Positions 35,440 to 47,686 of a stretch of 64,000 nt of DNA are shown in pieces (position 1 is the first letter of the stretch; each line of letters begins with the position of its first letter). The notes beneath the pieces were generated by a model. That model was not told the origin of the DNA, ran no database searches, and worked only from the letters and a program-made list of their open reading frames with translations. A program made the position numbers and the translations under genes. The stretch spans positions 124,001-188,000 of the forward strand of contig NZ_RCDB01000002.1 of assembly GCF_003651225.1 (NCBI RefSeq), in the 5' to 3' direction. Origin of the DNA: Microbacterium telephonicum (GTDB lineage: Bacteria > Actinomycetota > Actinomycetes > Actinomycetales > Microbacteriaceae).

Positions 35440-36810
35440 GTGACCACACGAGCAGCACAGCACCAGCGTCACGTCGGAGCGACCGGGCAGGCGGCCGGCG
35501 ATCCTCAGCACCTCGACCAGGACCTCCGCACATACGTGCTGGACACGTCGGTCCTGCTGAGCGATCCACGGGCGTTCTTCCGATTCGCCGAGCACTCGGT
35601 CGTCGTCCCGGTGGTGGTCGTCACCGAACTCGAGGGCAAGCGCCACGACCCCGAGATCGGCTACTTCGCCCGCCAGGCGTTGCGTCACCTCGACGAGCTC
35701 CGCGTCGAGCACGGTCGCCTCGACTTCCCGGTGCCGGTCGGCGACGGCGGCACCCTGCGCGTCGAGCTGACCAACACCGACCCGAGCGTGCTGCCGGCGG
35801 GCATGCGCCTGGGCGACAACGACACCCGCATCCTGGCGGTCGCGATGCACCTGGCCCAGGAGGGGCAGGAGGTCGTCGTCGTCTCGAAGGACCTGCCGAT
35901 GCGCGTCAAGGCCGCCTCCCTCGGCATTCCGGCGGAGGAGTACCTCGCCGAGCAGGCCGTCGACAGCGGCTGGACCGGAATCGCCGACATCCACGTCTCC
36001 GGCGACGAGATGAGCGACCTGTACGAGAGCGAAGTCGCCACGAGCGACGCGGTGCGCGGCTTCCCGATCAACACCGGACTCGTCATCCACTCCGAGCGCG
36101 GATCCGCGCTCGGACGCGTCACCGGCGACGGTGGCTTCCGACTCGTGCGCGGCGACCGCGACGTCTTCGGCCTGCACGGCCGCTCGGCCGAGCAGCGCAT
36201 CGCGATCGACCTGCTGCTCGACCCCGAGGTCGGCATCGTGTCCCTCGGCGGTCGCGCCGGCACCGGCAAGTCCGCGCTCGCGCTGTGCGCGGGCCTGGAG
36301 GCGGTGCTGGAGCGTCAGCAGCAGAAGAAGATCATCGTCTTCCGGCCGCTGTTCGCCGTCGGCGGGCAGGAGCTCGGCTACCTCCCCGGCGACCAGAACG
36401 AGAAGATGGGCCCGTGGGGACAGGCCGTGTTCGACACCCTCGGCTCGGTCGTCTCGGGCAACGTGCTCGAAGAGGTCGTCGCCCGCGGGATGCTCGAGGT
36501 GCTGCCGCTGACCCACATCCGGGGTCGCTCGCTGCACGACGCGTTCGTGATCGTCGACGAGGCGCAGTCACTCGAGCGCAACGTGCTGCTGACGGTGCTC
36601 AGCCGCATGGGTCAGAACTCGCGCGTCGTGCTCACCCACGACGTCGGGCAGCGCGACAACCTGCGCGTGGGCCGTCACGACGGCGTCGCCTCGGTCATCG
36701 AGACGCTCAAGGGTCACGGGCTCTTCGGCCACGTGACGCTGCAGCGCTCCGAGCGCTCCGCGATCGCGGCGCTCGTCACCGAGCTGCTGGAGGCCGGCGA
36801 GCTCAGCTGA
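35440..36810 (+). CDS. phoH2: PIN-PhoH fusion protein (PhoH2 RNA helicase/RNase type)
   Basis: A 456-residue fusion. The N-terminal PIN domain (about residues 30-165) has the metal Asp in [12 protein letters not shown] (D35) and [14 protein letters not shown]. The C-terminal PhoH ATPase (about 250-450) has Walker [14 protein letters not shown] near residue 272 and Walker [12 protein letters not shown] near 370. Mycobacterial PhoH2 unwinds and cuts RNA and pairs with an upstream PhoAT antitoxin. No comparable antitoxin gene was found here; a structured leader occupies that place. Confidence 0.92.
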   Translation: MTTRAAQHQRHVGATGQAAGDPQHLDQDLRTYVLDTSVLLSDPRAFFRFAEHSVVVPVVVVTELEGKRHDPEIGYFARQALRHLDELRVEHGRLDFPVPVGDGGTLRVELTNTDPSVLPAGMRLGDNDTRILAVAMHLAQEGQEVVVVSKDLPMRVKAASLGIPAEEYLAEQAVDSGWTGIADIHVSGDEMSDLYESEVATSDAVRGFPINTGLVIHSERGSALGRVTGDGGFRLVRGDRDVFGLHGRSAEQRIAIDLLLDPEVGIVSLGGRAGTGKSALALCAGLEAVLERQQQKKIIVFRPLFAVGGQELGYLPGDQNEKMGPWGQAVFDTLGSVVSGNVLEEVVARGMLEVLPLTHIRGRSLHDAFVIVDEAQSLERNVLLTVLSRMGQNSRVVLTHDVGQRDNLRVGRHDGVASVIETLKGHGLFGHVTLQRSERSAIAALVTELLEAGELS

Positions 36811-36822
36811 CCGGCATCCTCC

Positions 36823-36858
36823 CGCGCGGCGGCGATCCTCCGGGGTCGTCGCCGCGCG
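36823..36858. terminator. Bidirectional hairpin between phoH2 and the response regulator
   Basis: A 13-base stem (36823-36835 with 36846-36858, one G-T pair) with a 10-base loop lies between the convergent stops and could end both transcripts. Confidence 0.65.
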
Positions 36859-36861
36859 AGG

Positions 36862-37515
36862 TCAATCCCAGCGGTAGCCCTCGCCGCGCACCGTGGTGAT
36901 GTTGTCGGGGCCGAGCTTGGCCCGCAGGTACCGCACGTACACGTCGACGACGTTCGATCCGGGATCGAAGTCGAGGCCCCACACGCGGCTCAGCAGCACA
37001 TCGCGCGTGAGCACCTGGCCGGGGTGGCGCAGGAACTGCTCGGCCAGGGCGAACTCGCGCGCCGACAGGTCGACCTCGCGCCCGTCCACGGTCGCCCGCC
37101 GCCCCAGCACGTCCAGGCTCACCGCCCCGCGCGTCAGCAGCACCGGCGTGGCGCTGCGCTCGCGCAGCCGGGAGCGCACCCGCGCCAGCAGCTCCGCGAC
37201 CGCGAACGGCTTGGGCATGTAGTCGCTGGCCCCGGCATCCAGACCTTCGATCGTGTCGGAGGTCCCGCTGCGTGCGGTGAGCATGATGACGGGCACCGCG
37301 CTGCCGCGCGCGCGCAGCATCCGCAGCACTTCGAACCCGTCCATCGTCGGCAGGCCGACGTCGAGCACGACGAGGTCGATGTCGTCCTCGAGGGCGCGCT
37401 CCAGCGCCTCGGCACCGTCCTCGGCGACCGCGGTCTCGTACCCTTCGGAATGGAGCCCGCGGGTGACGAGCGAGACGATGTGGGGTTCGTCGTCGACGAC
37501 GAGGATGCGGGTCAT
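36862..37515 (-). CDS. OmpR-family response regulator
   Basis: A 217-residue two-component regulator. The receiver domain carries DDE at the start, the phosphoacceptor D52 in LVVLDVGLPTMDG, the switch Thr in MLTARSG and Lys in YMPKPF. The C-terminal winged helix (about 125-217) includes LSAREFALAEQFLRHPGQVLTR and VDVYVRYLRAKL. It is the second gene of an ATGA-coupled pair with the kinase. The regulon is unknown. Confidence 0.95.
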   Translation of the reverse strand: MTRILVVDDEPHIVSLVTRGLHSEGYETAVAEDGAEALERALEDDIDLVVLDVGLPTMDGFEVLRMLRARGSAVPVIMLTARSGTSDTIEGLDAGASDYMPKPFAVAELLARVRSRLRERSATPVLLTRGAVSLDVLGRRATVDGREVDLSAREFALAEQFLRHPGQVLTRDVLLSRVWGLDFDPGSNVVDVYVRYLRAKLGPDNITTVRGEGYRWD

Positions 37516-38489
37516 CCGGTGGCCTCTCGCTGCAGCAGGACGTCGCCGGCACGCACGGGGGAGGGAAGCTCCGCCCGCGTGCCGATGGGGATCTCGATCG
37601 TGAAGGTGGCCCCGCCTCCCGGCGTGTCGCCGATGGCGCAGTGGCCGCGATGGGCTTTCGCGATCGTGTCGACGATCGCGAGTCCGAGCCCGGAGCCGCC
37701 GACGGTGCGTTTGCCGGCGCCGCGGTCGAACCGGCGGAAGATGCGGTGTCGCATCGCCGGTGGGATGCCCGGGCCGTGGTCGCGCACCCACAGCTGCGCG
37801 CCGGCGGCGTGCACGGCGCTGCCGAGCTGGATCGGGGAGCCGGCCGGCGTGTATTTGGCGGCGTTGTCGGCCAGCTGCAGCCACGCCTGCAGCAACCGGT
37901 CGCCGTCGCCGCGGACGACGGCATCCGCGGTGTGCTCGATGCTCCACTCGTGGCCGGGGATCACGGCGACGAGCTCGCCGACTCTGCGCGTGAGTTCTGC
38001 GAGGTCGACCTCGCCGAAGGACAACTTGTCGGTCTCCACGGCCGCCAGCAGGTCGATGTCGCCGATGAGGCGCGTCATGCGGTCGAGCTCTGCCATGCCG
38101 AGTTCGCGCGTCTGGGCGGCGTCTTCGGGATCGCGCGGGTCCATCATCTCGAGGTGACCGCGCACGATGGTGATCGGTGTCTTCAACTCGTGCCGCACAT
38201 CGTCCAGCAGGCGTCGCTGCACGTCGAACGCGCTCTCGGCGGAATCGGCGGGCAGGTTCTCGAGAGGGTCGGGCGGGAAGACGGCCCATCCCACCAGCGC
38301 CACGACGCCGACCGTCACGATCGCCACGAGCAGATAGACGACGATCGCCGCCCACGGCAGCGGCTGGTCGGCCGCCAGGTGCACGACGAGCACCCCCAGC
38401 GCAGCGAGGGCGAAGCCCAGCGCGGCCACCCCGGCGATCAGCGCGAGAGCGCGGACCCGCCGGGTGCGCGAGGGCGACGTGCGGTTCAC
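37512..38489 (-). CDS. Two-component sensor histidine kinase
   Basis: A 325-residue inner-membrane kinase with two N-terminal helices (about 13-38 and 45-70) and only a few residues outside the membrane, so it probably senses an intramembrane or cell-envelope cue. The H box is DDVRHELKTPITIVRGH (H100), the N box QLADNAAKYTP, G1 DHGPGIPP and G2 VGGSGLGLAIVD. On the minus strand GATAAT stands six bases before GTG 38489 and overlaps the fumC stop, giving the pair its own promoter inside the longer gene string. Confidence 0.93.
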   Translation of the reverse strand: MNRTSPSRTRRVRALALIAGVAALGFALAALGVLVVHLAADQPLPWAAIVVYLLVAIVTVGVVALVGWAVFPPDPLENLPADSAESAFDVQRRLLDDVRHELKTPITIVRGHLEMMDPRDPEDAAQTRELGMAELDRMTRLIGDIDLLAAVETDKLSFGEVDLAELTRRVGELVAVIPGHEWSIEHTADAVVRGDGDRLLQAWLQLADNAAKYTPAGSPIQLGSAVHAAGAQLWVRDHGPGIPPAMRHRIFRRFDRGAGKRTVGGSGLGLAIVDTIAKAHRGHCAIGDTPGGGATFTIEIPIGTRAELPSPVRAGDVLLQREATG

Positions 38490-38499
38490 GCTCCGATTA

Positions 38500-39897
<1,398 letters not shown>

Positions 39898-39941
39898 GGT
39901 CACGTCCTTGTTTCCGTGTGGTGGTGGGTGTCCGGTGGTGC

Positions 39942-40577
39942 TCAGAGGGTGACGGCGCCGACGACGACGTCGGGCACGGCGGTGCCCTCGGCGAGCCGGT
40001 AGTTCGCGCCCACGATCGCCAGGCGCCCCTCGGCGATGGCCTGACTGATGACCTCGGAGGAGTGGACGAGTTCGGCGACGGTGTCACGCAGGTGCTCGCG
40101 GCCGACCTGCTCGGCGTCGACCGTCTCGGCCGTCGTTCCCGGGGTCGCGCGCAGCACGCGGCGCACGGCGGGAACGATCGGGGCGATCTGATGCCAGATG
40201 TGCGGCGGAAGCGCCGGGGCGTCGATCGAGGTCGACTCGATCGCCGCGCCGACGGCGCCGCACGCGTCGTGGCCGAGCACGACGATCAGCGGCACGCCGA
40301 GCACCGCGACGGCGTACTCGAGGCTGCCGATGACCGAGTCGGAGTTGACCTGTCCCGCGTTGCGGACGACGAACAGGTCGCCGAGACCCTGGTCGAAGAT
40401 GATCTCCGCCGCCAGCCGCGAGTCGGCACAGCCGAACAGTGCCGCGTGCGGGGTCTGACCGGCCGCGAGCTCGTGGCGGCGGTCGACGTCCTGGTGCGGA
40501 TGCTGCGGGCTGCCGGCGACGAAACGCTCGTTCCCCGAGCGCATCTCGTCCCAGATCTGCTGCGGCGTGGACGTCAT
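39942..40577 (-). CDS. Beta-class carbonic anhydrase
   Basis: Zinc enzyme hydrating CO2 to bicarbonate, here next to fumC and in the same window as ppc, which consumes bicarbonate. The 211-residue product has Zn ligands C50 in FGCADSR with the D52-R54 dyad, and H103 and C106 in [13 protein letters not shown]. It is coupled by ATGA to the DUF4245 gene upstream, an arrangement that is also seen in relatives. Confidence 0.95.
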   Translation of the reverse strand: MTSTPQQIWDEMRSGNERFVAGSPQHPHQDVDRRHELAAGQTPHAALFGCADSRLAAEIIFDQGLGDLFVVRNAGQVNSDSVIGSLEYAVAVLGVPLIVVLGHDACGAVGAAIESTSIDAPALPPHIWHQIAPIVPAVRRVLRATPGTTAETVDAEQVGREHLRDTVAELVHSSEVISQAIAEGRLAIVGANYRLAEGTAVPDVVVGAVTL

Positions 40578-41203
40578 CGGGTCTCCTCGAGGTCGCGGAT
40601 GGGGTCGGTCAGCGCGGCGGCCGCCGTCTGGGCGGTCTCCGGGGAGAACTGGCCGTAGACGAGCACGGTGTCGCCGGCGGCGCGGGTCGCGAGGGCGTAG
40701 GTCACGTTGTCGTCGCGGTTCCCGCGCTGCAGGTCGTAGACGTCCCACGTGATGCCGTCGACCACGCTCTGCCCGGTCGGCGCGACGCCGTCCAGACGCG
40801 CGCTGACCCACGTGTCGTCGGTGTCGAAGCCCTGGGCGACGTTGATGAACTCCGTCGACGACTCCGGGGCGTAGACGATCGTCCACACGCCGCCGTCGAG
40901 TCCGGCGCGGTTCGCGCGCCAGTCCTCGGGGACATCCGGCACGACGACGGGTCGGCCTGCGGATGCGGCGACGTCCTCCGCTGCGGCGGCGACGTCGATC
41001 GGCGCGGGCTCCGGAGGTGTGCCGCGCGGCACGCCGAAGTAGACCACGGCGACGACGGCGACCGTGATCAGCAGTGCGGCGACGAGGTTGCGGACGGTTT
41101 TGCTGGACCGGTACGCCTGCGACGACGCGGCCTTGCGGGCGGCGGCCTCGTCCGCGGTCTCGGGGCGCCCGAGTTCGGCGACGACGCGGGGAGCGCGGGC
41201 CAT
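40574..41203 (-). CDS. DUF4245 membrane-anchored protein
   Basis: A 209-residue protein. A cytoplasmic N-terminus (about 40 residues) precedes one membrane helix (NLVAALLITVAVVAVVYFGV) and an extracytoplasmic domain with the DUF4245 pattern WRANRAGLDGGVWTIVY and WDVYDLQRGNRD. Function is unknown. The mycobacterial counterpart also neighbours glpX and fum. It overlaps xseB by one base and carbonic anhydrase by four. Confidence 0.88.
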   Translation of the reverse strand: MARAPRVVAELGRPETADEAAARKAASSQAYRSSKTVRNLVAALLITVAVVAVVYFGVPRGTPPEPAPIDVAAAAEDVAASAGRPVVVPDVPEDWRANRAGLDGGVWTIVYAPESSTEFINVAQGFDTDDTWVSARLDGVAPTGQSVVDGITWDVYDLQRGNRDDNVTYALATRAAGDTVLVYGQFSPETAQTAAAALTDPIRDLEETR

Positions 41204-41421
41204 CACGCCTCGCCGCCGGGACGGGCTTCGTCGAGGCGGCGCTTGGCGCCCAGCAGCCACTGCTCGCAGCGGGCAGCGAGGGCCTCACCGCGCGTCCACA
41301 GCTCGAGCGAGTGCTCGAGCGTCGGCGCGCCCTGCTCGAGTTCGGCGACGACGCGCATCAGCTCGTCCCGAGCCTGCTCGAACGAGAGGGTCTGGACGTC
41401 GGGCCCGGCGTCGCTGGTCAT
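41203..41421 (-). CDS. xseB: Exodeoxyribonuclease VII small subunit
   Basis: A 72-residue helical small subunit that assembles around XseA for single-stranded DNA degradation. The typical core is LSFEQARDELMRVVAELEQGAPTLEHSLELW and the C-terminal helix LAARCEQWL. ATG 41421 has GGAG five bases upstream; ATG 41430 is the other choice. It follows xseA by 23 bases in the same direction. Confidence 0.95.
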   Translation of the reverse strand: MTSDAGPDVQTLSFEQARDELMRVVAELEQGAPTLEHSLELWTRGEALAARCEQWLLGAKRRLDEARPGGEA

Positions 41422-41444
41422 GGTCTCCATTCTAGGCCGCGAGG

Positions 41445-42716
41445 TCAGTCCGCCTCGGCGACCTCCCCCTCCGAAAGGGCGGCGAACGAACCGCGCGCCA
41501 CCGTCACGGTGACCGTCGCGCCCGGGGCCGCCTGCGTGGCGTCGCGGATGATGACGCCCTCGCCGAGATGGGCGATCGCGTAGCCGCGCGCGAGCGTCGC
41601 TCCGGGGGAGAGGGCGCGCAGCGACGCGCTGAGCTCCGCGGACGAGCGCGCGGCCGCATCCAGCCGTCGCGTCATCACCTCCCGTCCCCGGGAGGCGAGC
41701 GTCCACACCTCCTGCGCGCGGCCGGTCAGCAGCGACTCCGGATCGCGCAGCACGGGGCGCGAGCGCACCTGCTCGAGGTGATGCAGCTCGGTCTGCACCC
41801 GCTGCGTCACGCGCGTGCGGGCGCGGCTGCGCAGCTGCTGCACGAGCGCACGCTGCTCAGCGACGTCGGGCACCACCTTCTTGGCGGCGTCGGTCGGTGT
41901 CGACGCACGGAGGTCGGCGACGTCGTCGAGCAGGGGATGGTCGTTCTCGTGTCCGATCGCCGAGACGACGGGCGTGCGGGCCGCCGCGACCGCGCGCACG
42001 AGCCGCTCGTCGGAGAATCCCAGCAGCGTCTGCGGGTCGCCGCCGCCGCGGGCGATGATGATGACGTCGACTTCGGGGTCGGCATCCAGCGTCTTCAGGG
42101 CCGCGAGGGTCTCGGGCACGCACCGGTCGCCCTGCACGGCTGCGTGCACGGTGCGGAAGCGCACCTCGGGCCAGCGCAGCTCGGCGTTGCGGTGCACGTC
42201 CTTCTCGGCGTCGCTGCGTTCGCCCGTGATGAGGCCCACGACGTGCGGCAGGAACGGGAGCGGCTGCTTGCGGGCGGGGTCGAACAGCCCCTCGCCGCGC
42301 AGTTGCGCCCGCAGGCGCTCCAGGCGCTCCAGCTGGTCGCCGAGTCCCGTCGGACGCATCGCCGACGCGGTGAAGGAGAACTCGCCCGACTTCACGAAGA
42401 AGTCGGCCTTGACGCAGGCGACGACCCGGTCGCCGACCTTGAGCTGCTCGGGCAGGCGCTGCAGCGTCGACGACCACAGCTTGAAGCTGAGTGAGGCGGC
42501 GCCGTCGGCATCCTTGAGCCGGCCGAACACGTGCCCGCCGCGCAGATTCCAGGCGGTGATCTCGCCGTCGACCCACACACTGTTCCAGCGCTGCACGAAG
42601 TCGCGGATCGTCTCGTTCAACCTCGACACCGACGTCGGTGTGTCGGCCGACGAGTCGCGCGGGTGCACGGCATCCGGCGGGGGCGTCTGCCCGGGCGCAG
42701 GCTCGAACGAGGTCAT
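41445..42716 (-). CDS. xseA: Exodeoxyribonuclease VII large subunit
   Basis: Catalytic subunit of exonuclease VII, a cytoplasmic single-strand DNA exonuclease. The 423-residue product has the N-terminal OB fold (SVWVDGEITAWNLRGGHVFGRLKD), the family motif IIIARGGGD and the catalytic region VVSAIGHENDHPLLDDVADLRASTPTDAA, then a coiled coil and a C-terminal domain. It is divergent from ispH with 46 bases between the starts. Confidence 0.96.
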   Translation of the reverse strand: MTSFEPAPGQTPPPDAVHPRDSSADTPTSVSRLNETIRDFVQRWNSVWVDGEITAWNLRGGHVFGRLKDADGAASLSFKLWSSTLQRLPEQLKVGDRVVACVKADFFVKSGEFSFTASAMRPTGLGDQLERLERLRAQLRGEGLFDPARKQPLPFLPHVVGLITGERSDAEKDVHRNAELRWPEVRFRTVHAAVQGDRCVPETLAALKTLDADPEVDVIIIARGGGDPQTLLGFSDERLVRAVAAARTPVVSAIGHENDHPLLDDVADLRASTPTDAAKKVVPDVAEQRALVQQLRSRARTRVTQRVQTELHHLEQVRSRPVLRDPESLLTGRAQEVWTLASRGREVMTRRLDAAARSSAELSASLRALSPGATLARGYAIAHLGEGVIIRDATQAAPGATVTVTVARGSFAALSEGEVAEAD

Positions 42717-42750
42717 GGGTCCCTTCCGGCCCGCGTCCAGGCGGGACTCC

Positions 42751-42756
42751 TAGAAT
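42751..42756 (+). promoter_or_regulatory. Leaderless -10 hexamer for ispH
   Basis: TAGAAT, six bases before GTG 42763. The intervening CGAGGA could also serve as a weak ribosome site, so a leaderless start is likely but not certain. Confidence 0.5.
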
Positions 42757-42762
42757 CGAGGA

Positions 42763-43833
42763 GTGAGCGCTACCGCCGTCCGTCTTCCCGTGCCCCACAT
42801 CCCGGGGCCGCGCGGGCGGCTTCAGGATATCCCGGTCGCAGGGGCCAAGCGCGTCCTGCTGGCTTCGCCCCGCGGCTACTGCGCCGGTGTCGATCGCGCC
42901 GTCATCGCCGTCGAGAAGGCGCTCGAGCGTTACGGCGCCCCGGTCTACGTGCGCAAGCAGATCGTGCACAACATCCACGTCGTGACCGAACTGGAGAAGA
43001 AGGGCGCCGTCTTCGTCGAGGAGGTCGACGAGGTCCCCGAGGGGGCGCATGTCGTCTTCAGCGCGCACGGGGTGTCCCCGGCCGTCGTGGGCGCCGCATC
43101 CGACCGCGGCCTGCACGCGATCGACGCGACCTGCCCGCTCGTGACGAAGGTGCACCGCGAGGCCGTGCGCTTCGCGCGCGACGACTTCGAGATCCTGCTG
43201 ATCGGTCACGACGGTCACGAAGAGGTCGAGGGCACGGCCGGCGAGGCGCCCGACCATGTCACGGTGGTCAACTCGCCCGAGGATGCCGACCGCGTCGTCG
43301 TGAAGGACCCGTCGAAGGTCGTGTGGCTGTCTCAGACGACGCTGTCGGTCGACGAGACGATGGAGACGGTGCGCCGACTGCGCGAGCGCTTCCCCGAACT
43401 GAACGATCCGCCCTCCGACGACATCTGCTACGCCACGCAGAACCGGCAGGTCGCGATCAAGAAGGTCGCGAAGGATGCCGACGTCGTCATCGTCGTCGGC
43501 TCCGCGAACTCGTCCAACTCGGTGCGCCTGGTCGAGGTCGCCCTCGAGTACGGCGCGGACCGGGCGTACCGGGTCGACTACGCGCACGAGATCCAGCAGG
43601 AGTGGATCGCGGATGCCGCCACGGTCGGCGTCACCAGCGGCGCCTCGGTGCCCGAAGTGCTCGTGCAGGAGGTGCTCGAGGAGCTCGCCGGCGCCGGGTA
43701 CCGAGACGTCGAGCAGGTGCGCACCGCAGAGGAGGACCTCATCTTCTCGCTGCCGAAGGAGCTGCGACAGGACGCGAGCGGCAAGCGCGACGACCGCGCC
43801 CTCGGCGGTCGCCAGGCGGGCGGCCGGGCGTGA
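42763..43833 (+). CDS. ispH: 4-hydroxy-3-methylbut-2-enyl diphosphate reductase
   Basis: Last step of the MEP isoprenoid pathway, producing IPP and DMAPP with a [4Fe-4S] cluster. The 356-residue product has the three cluster cysteines C40 ([12 protein letters not shown]), about C124 ([12 protein letters not shown]) and about C222 ([12 protein letters not shown]), plus the active-site Glu/His segments HNIHVV and SAHGVSP. About 25 N-terminal and 35 C-terminal residues extend beyond the core. It overlaps the next gene by GTGA. Confidence 0.97.
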   Translation: MSATAVRLPVPHIPGPRGRLQDIPVAGAKRVLLASPRGYCAGVDRAVIAVEKALERYGAPVYVRKQIVHNIHVVTELEKKGAVFVEEVDEVPEGAHVVFSAHGVSPAVVGAASDRGLHAIDATCPLVTKVHREAVRFARDDFEILLIGHDGHEEVEGTAGEAPDHVTVVNSPEDADRVVVKDPSKVVWLSQTTLSVDETMETVRRLRERFPELNDPPSDDICYATQNRQVAIKKVAKDADVVIVVGSANSSNSVRLVEVALEYGADRAYRVDYAHEIQQEWIADAATVGVTSGASVPEVLVQEVLEELAGAGYRDVEQVRTAEEDLIFSLPKELRQDASGKRDDRALGGRQAGGRA

Positions 43834-44465
43834 GCGCCACCGAGCCCGCCGAGCGCTCAGAGTCCCCGCGCCCCGCCCCGCTGTACGGCGAGTACGCGAC
43901 GCCCGAGCAGCAGCGCGAGAGCATCATCCGCGGCCGCGGCACGCTCCCCGACGTCGACGCGACTCCGCTGGAGGCGTCGGCGACGTCCGCCCCGCCCGCA
44001 GCCGTGACGTCGGCTCCGGTGCCGCCCGACGCGCCCCCGCCGGTCGGGATGCCCGCCGTCTCCTCCGACGACGCACCGCCCGCCCGTCCCGCGCCGTCGC
44101 TGCGCGGCGACCGCATCGTCACGATCGCGCTCCTCGTCTACGGCCTCTACACGGTCGTGACGACCATCCCGCAGCTGCTCGACGTCGCCGGATTCGCCGA
44201 GACGTGGATGCAGATGGCCGGCGTCGACGCGGAGTTCACGAACTACGAGTCCGGCACCCTGTGGGGCCGCATCGCCGCGATCGTCTTCGCGGTGGGCTGG
44301 CTGCTGACGGCGCTGTGGGCGTGGCACTGGAGCACGAAGGGGCGCCGCGCGGTGTGGATCCCCTTCGTCGGCGCCGTCGTCTCCTTCATTCTGGTGAGCG
44401 CATGCCTCACGGTGCCGATCCTCGGCGATCCCGCCCTCGTCGCGGCCGTCGTGGGGGCGCAGTGA
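43830..44465 (+). CDS. Uncharacterised membrane protein (DUF6264-like)
   Basis: A 211-residue protein. A Pro/Ala-rich cytoplasmic half (about 1-85) contains [20 protein letters not shown], a motif seen in Microbacteriaceae membrane proteins of the DUF6264 type. Three membrane helices follow ([54 protein letters not shown]). The family call is from memory of that motif. It is coupled to ispH upstream and the MOSC gene downstream by GTGA overlaps. Confidence 0.7.
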   Translation: MSATEPAERSESPRPAPLYGEYATPEQQRESIIRGRGTLPDVDATPLEASATSAPPAAVTSAPVPPDAPPPVGMPAVSSDDAPPARPAPSLRGDRIVTIALLVYGLYTVVTTIPQLLDVAGFAETWMQMAGVDAEFTNYESGTLWGRIAAIVFAVGWLLTALWAWHWSTKGRRAVWIPFVGAVVSFILVSACLTVPILGDPALVAAVVGAQ

Positions 44466-45016
44466 CCGCGCGGCTGCTCGCCGTCTGCACCGTGAGCGCG
44501 CTGCGCCCGGATGCCGGCACGGTCGGCATCACGGCGATCGACAAGACGCCGGTGGCCGGCCCCGTCAAGGTCGGGCCCTACGGCGTCTACGCCGACGTGC
44601 AGGCCGACCGCAAGCATCACGGCGGACTCGACAAGGCGCTGTACGCCTACGCGCAGGAGGACGCGCGATTCTGGGAGCAGGAGCTCGGACGCGCGCTCCC
44701 GCCGGGGTTCTTCGGCGAGAACCTGCGCACCGAGGGCATCGACGTCAACGCGGCGCGGATCGGCGAGATCTGGCGCATCGGCGACAGCGTCGAGGTCGAG
44801 GTCACGATGCCGCGCACGCCGTGTCAGACGTTCGCCCGCTGGGTGGGCGGTGACGACGAACGCGGCTGGGTCAAGCGGTTCTCCGCCGAGCGGCGGCTCG
44901 GGCCGTACCTGAAGGTGCTCCGGCCGGGCCGGGTCGCCGCGGGTGACGAGATCACGATCGTGGATCGTCCCGACGGCGCGCCCAGCATCCTCGACGTCTT
45001 CCGCGCCCCGGCCTGA
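44462..45016 (+). CDS. MOSC domain protein (YiiM-like)
   Basis: A 184-residue MOSC-domain protein. The family handles sulfur or molybdenum-cofactor chemistry, and YiiM relatives reduce N-hydroxylated bases with Moco. Conserved parts are HHGGLDKALYAYAQEDARFWEQEL split around the loop, GFFGENLRTEGID and the Cys in MPRTPCQTFARWVG. The partner reductase is not nearby. It ends before a strong terminator shared with fba. Confidence 0.88.
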   Translation: MTARLLAVCTVSALRPDAGTVGITAIDKTPVAGPVKVGPYGVYADVQADRKHHGGLDKALYAYAQEDARFWEQELGRALPPGFFGENLRTEGIDVNAARIGEIWRIGDSVEVEVTMPRTPCQTFARWVGGDDERGWVKRFSAERRLGPYLKVLRPGRVAAGDEITIVDRPDGAPSILDVFRAPA

Positions 45017-45040
45017 CCGGCGACGCGGACTGGGAACGCA

Positions 45041-45071
45041 CGAACGCCCCGGCGCGTGGCCGGGGCGTTCG
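45041..45071. terminator. Bidirectional terminator between MOSC gene and fba
   Basis: A perfect 13-base stem (45041-45053 with 45059-45071) and a five-base GCGTG loop separate the two convergent genes. Confidence 0.85.
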
Positions 45072-45086
45072 CGGGCGGGAGCCGGA

Positions 45087-46118
<1,032 letters not shown>

Positions 46119-46298
46119 GTCAGCTCCTAGCGTGTGCCGTTCAGTTGTTCACCGTCACTCTAGCGAAGCACCACCGCGCGGGCGACGGAACCGACCGGGC
46201 AAAAGCGGGCTTCGGCCCGCGGATGCCGTGGGTGAAAGAATCGGGATTCCTTCGCTCCTCCGGTGCCGAAAACTCCGATCTCGGCAGGGCTGCCGCCC

Positions 46299-46304
46299 TA
46301 GGCT
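46299..46304 (+). promoter_or_regulatory. Leaderless -10 hexamer for glpX
   Basis: TAGGCT, six bases (GGCGCC) before ATG 46311, with no ribosome site in between. Confidence 0.6.
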
Positions 46305-46310
46305 GGCGCC

Positions 46311-47303
46311 ATGGTGAGTCTGACAGCCGACATGAGCCCCCTCCACCCCGATCGCAACCTCGCCCTCGAACTGGTGCGCGCGACGGAGGCTGCGGCGATC
46401 CGCTCCGTGCCGTTCATCGGCCGCGGGCAGAAGGAACTCGCCGACGGCGCGGCGGTCGATGCGATGCGCGCCTTCTTGTCGACGGTGAACTTCGACGGCG
46501 TCATCGTCATCGGCGAGGGGGAGAAGGACAACGCCCCCATGCTCTTCAACGGCGAGCACGTCGGCACCGGCCGAGGGCCGCACTGCGACATCGCCGTCGA
46601 CCCCATCGACGGGACGACCCTCACCGCGGAGGGACGCAACAACGCGCTGTCGGTGCTGGCCGTGTCCGACCGCGGCACGATGCTCGACGCGTCGAGCGTC
46701 TTCTACATGGACAAGATCGTCACCGGTCCCGCCGGCGTCGGCGTCGTCGACATCCGCCTCCCCGTCGGTGAGAACATCCGGCGCCTCGCCAAGGCGCTCG
46801 ACAAGCCGGTCGACGAGCTGGTCGTCTCGGTGCTGAACCGGCCGCGGCACGCGCGGCTGATCGAGGAGATCCGCGAGGCCGGTGCGGGCACCCGTCTCAT
46901 GAGCGACGGCGACGTCGCCGGCGGCATCAACGCCGCCCGGTACAACGCCCGCACCGACATGTGCATCGGGATCGGCGGCAGCCCCGAGGGCATCGTGACG
47001 GCGGCGGCGATCAAGGCGCTCGGCGGGCACATCCAGGGACGACTGTGGCCGCGCGACGACGACGAGAAGCAGAAGGGCATCGACGCCGGACTCAAGCTCG
47101 ACGACCACGTGTACGAGGCCGACGAGATGGTCAAGGGCCGCAACACGATCTTCGTCGCGACCGGTGTGACCAACGGCGAGCTCGTCAGCGGTGTGCGCCG
47201 CTCGGGACCGGACTACATCATCACCGAGAGCGTCGTGCTGCGCGGCGTCTCGGGGACCCTCCGCCGCATCACCTCGGAGCACCTCGCCTCGAAGTGGCTG
47301 TGA
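46311..47303 (+). CDS. glpX: Class II fructose-1,6-bisphosphatase
   Basis: Gluconeogenic phosphatase removing the 1-phosphate of fructose 1,6-bisphosphate. The 330-residue product has the metal-site motifs VIGEGEKDNAPML and DIAVDPIDGTT (D97, D100) and the GDVAGGI loop of the GlpX family. It is divergent from fba with 192 bases between. The -10 hexamer six bases away supports the ATG at 46311. Confidence 0.97.
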   Translation: MVSLTADMSPLHPDRNLALELVRATEAAAIRSVPFIGRGQKELADGAAVDAMRAFLSTVNFDGVIVIGEGEKDNAPMLFNGEHVGTGRGPHCDIAVDPIDGTTLTAEGRNNALSVLAVSDRGTMLDASSVFYMDKIVTGPAGVGVVDIRLPVGENIRRLAKALDKPVDELVVSVLNRPRHARLIEEIREAGAGTRLMSDGDVAGGINAARYNARTDMCIGIGGSPEGIVTAAAIKALGGHIQGRLWPRDDDEKQKGIDAGLKLDDHVYEADEMVKGRNTIFVATGVTNGELVSGVRRSGPDYIITESVVLRGVSGTLRRITSEHLASKWL

Positions 47304-47473
47304 TGGGCTGATCCGTCCGCCACCGTTCGCCGCCCGTCGCGGTGGTGACGCCGGGATGCGGGGCCGTTCTGTCAACCCCGCGGGTCGGGGAGGTGCTTCC
47401 CAGGTGCCCTCTGGCACAATGGGTGCCGGTGTCACCGGCGACACGTTCGCCGTTCAACGACCCCGGGAGTGAA

Positions 47474-47677
47474 ATGAGCACTGCATCATCCGGCCACAGC
47501 ACCGGTCGCCCTGCCACGGGGACGATCGCCGTGCCGGTCGACCCGTCGCGTCGACCCGACGTGCTGTTGCGACGCCGCATGCCCGACGGCCACCAGATGA
47601 GCCCCTGGTGGATGATCGGCTCGTTCGTCGTCGTCTCGGGCGGCGTGCTCATGCTGCTGAACCTGTTCCCGTTCTGA
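47474..47677 (+). CDS. Small single-pass membrane protein
   Basis: A 67-residue protein. A Pro/Arg-rich N-terminus (PVDPSRRPDVLLRRRMPDGH) leads to one C-terminal membrane helix (WWMIGSFVVVSGGVLMLLNLF). GGGAG lies before ATG 47474. No family is recognised. It is convergent with rmuC, nine bases apart. The 170 bases upstream hold only probable promoter sequence. Confidence 0.65.
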   Translation: MSTASSGHSTGRPATGTIAVPVDPSRRPDVLLRRRMPDGHQMSPWWMIGSFVVVSGGVLMLLNLFPF

Positions 47678-47686
47678 TCCCACCGG

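Noticed and set aside
47304..47473. Possible small RNA or gene between glpX and the 67-residue protein
   Set aside because: No convincing frame, hairpin-T run or conserved motif was seen; it is best read as promoter and leader sequence.
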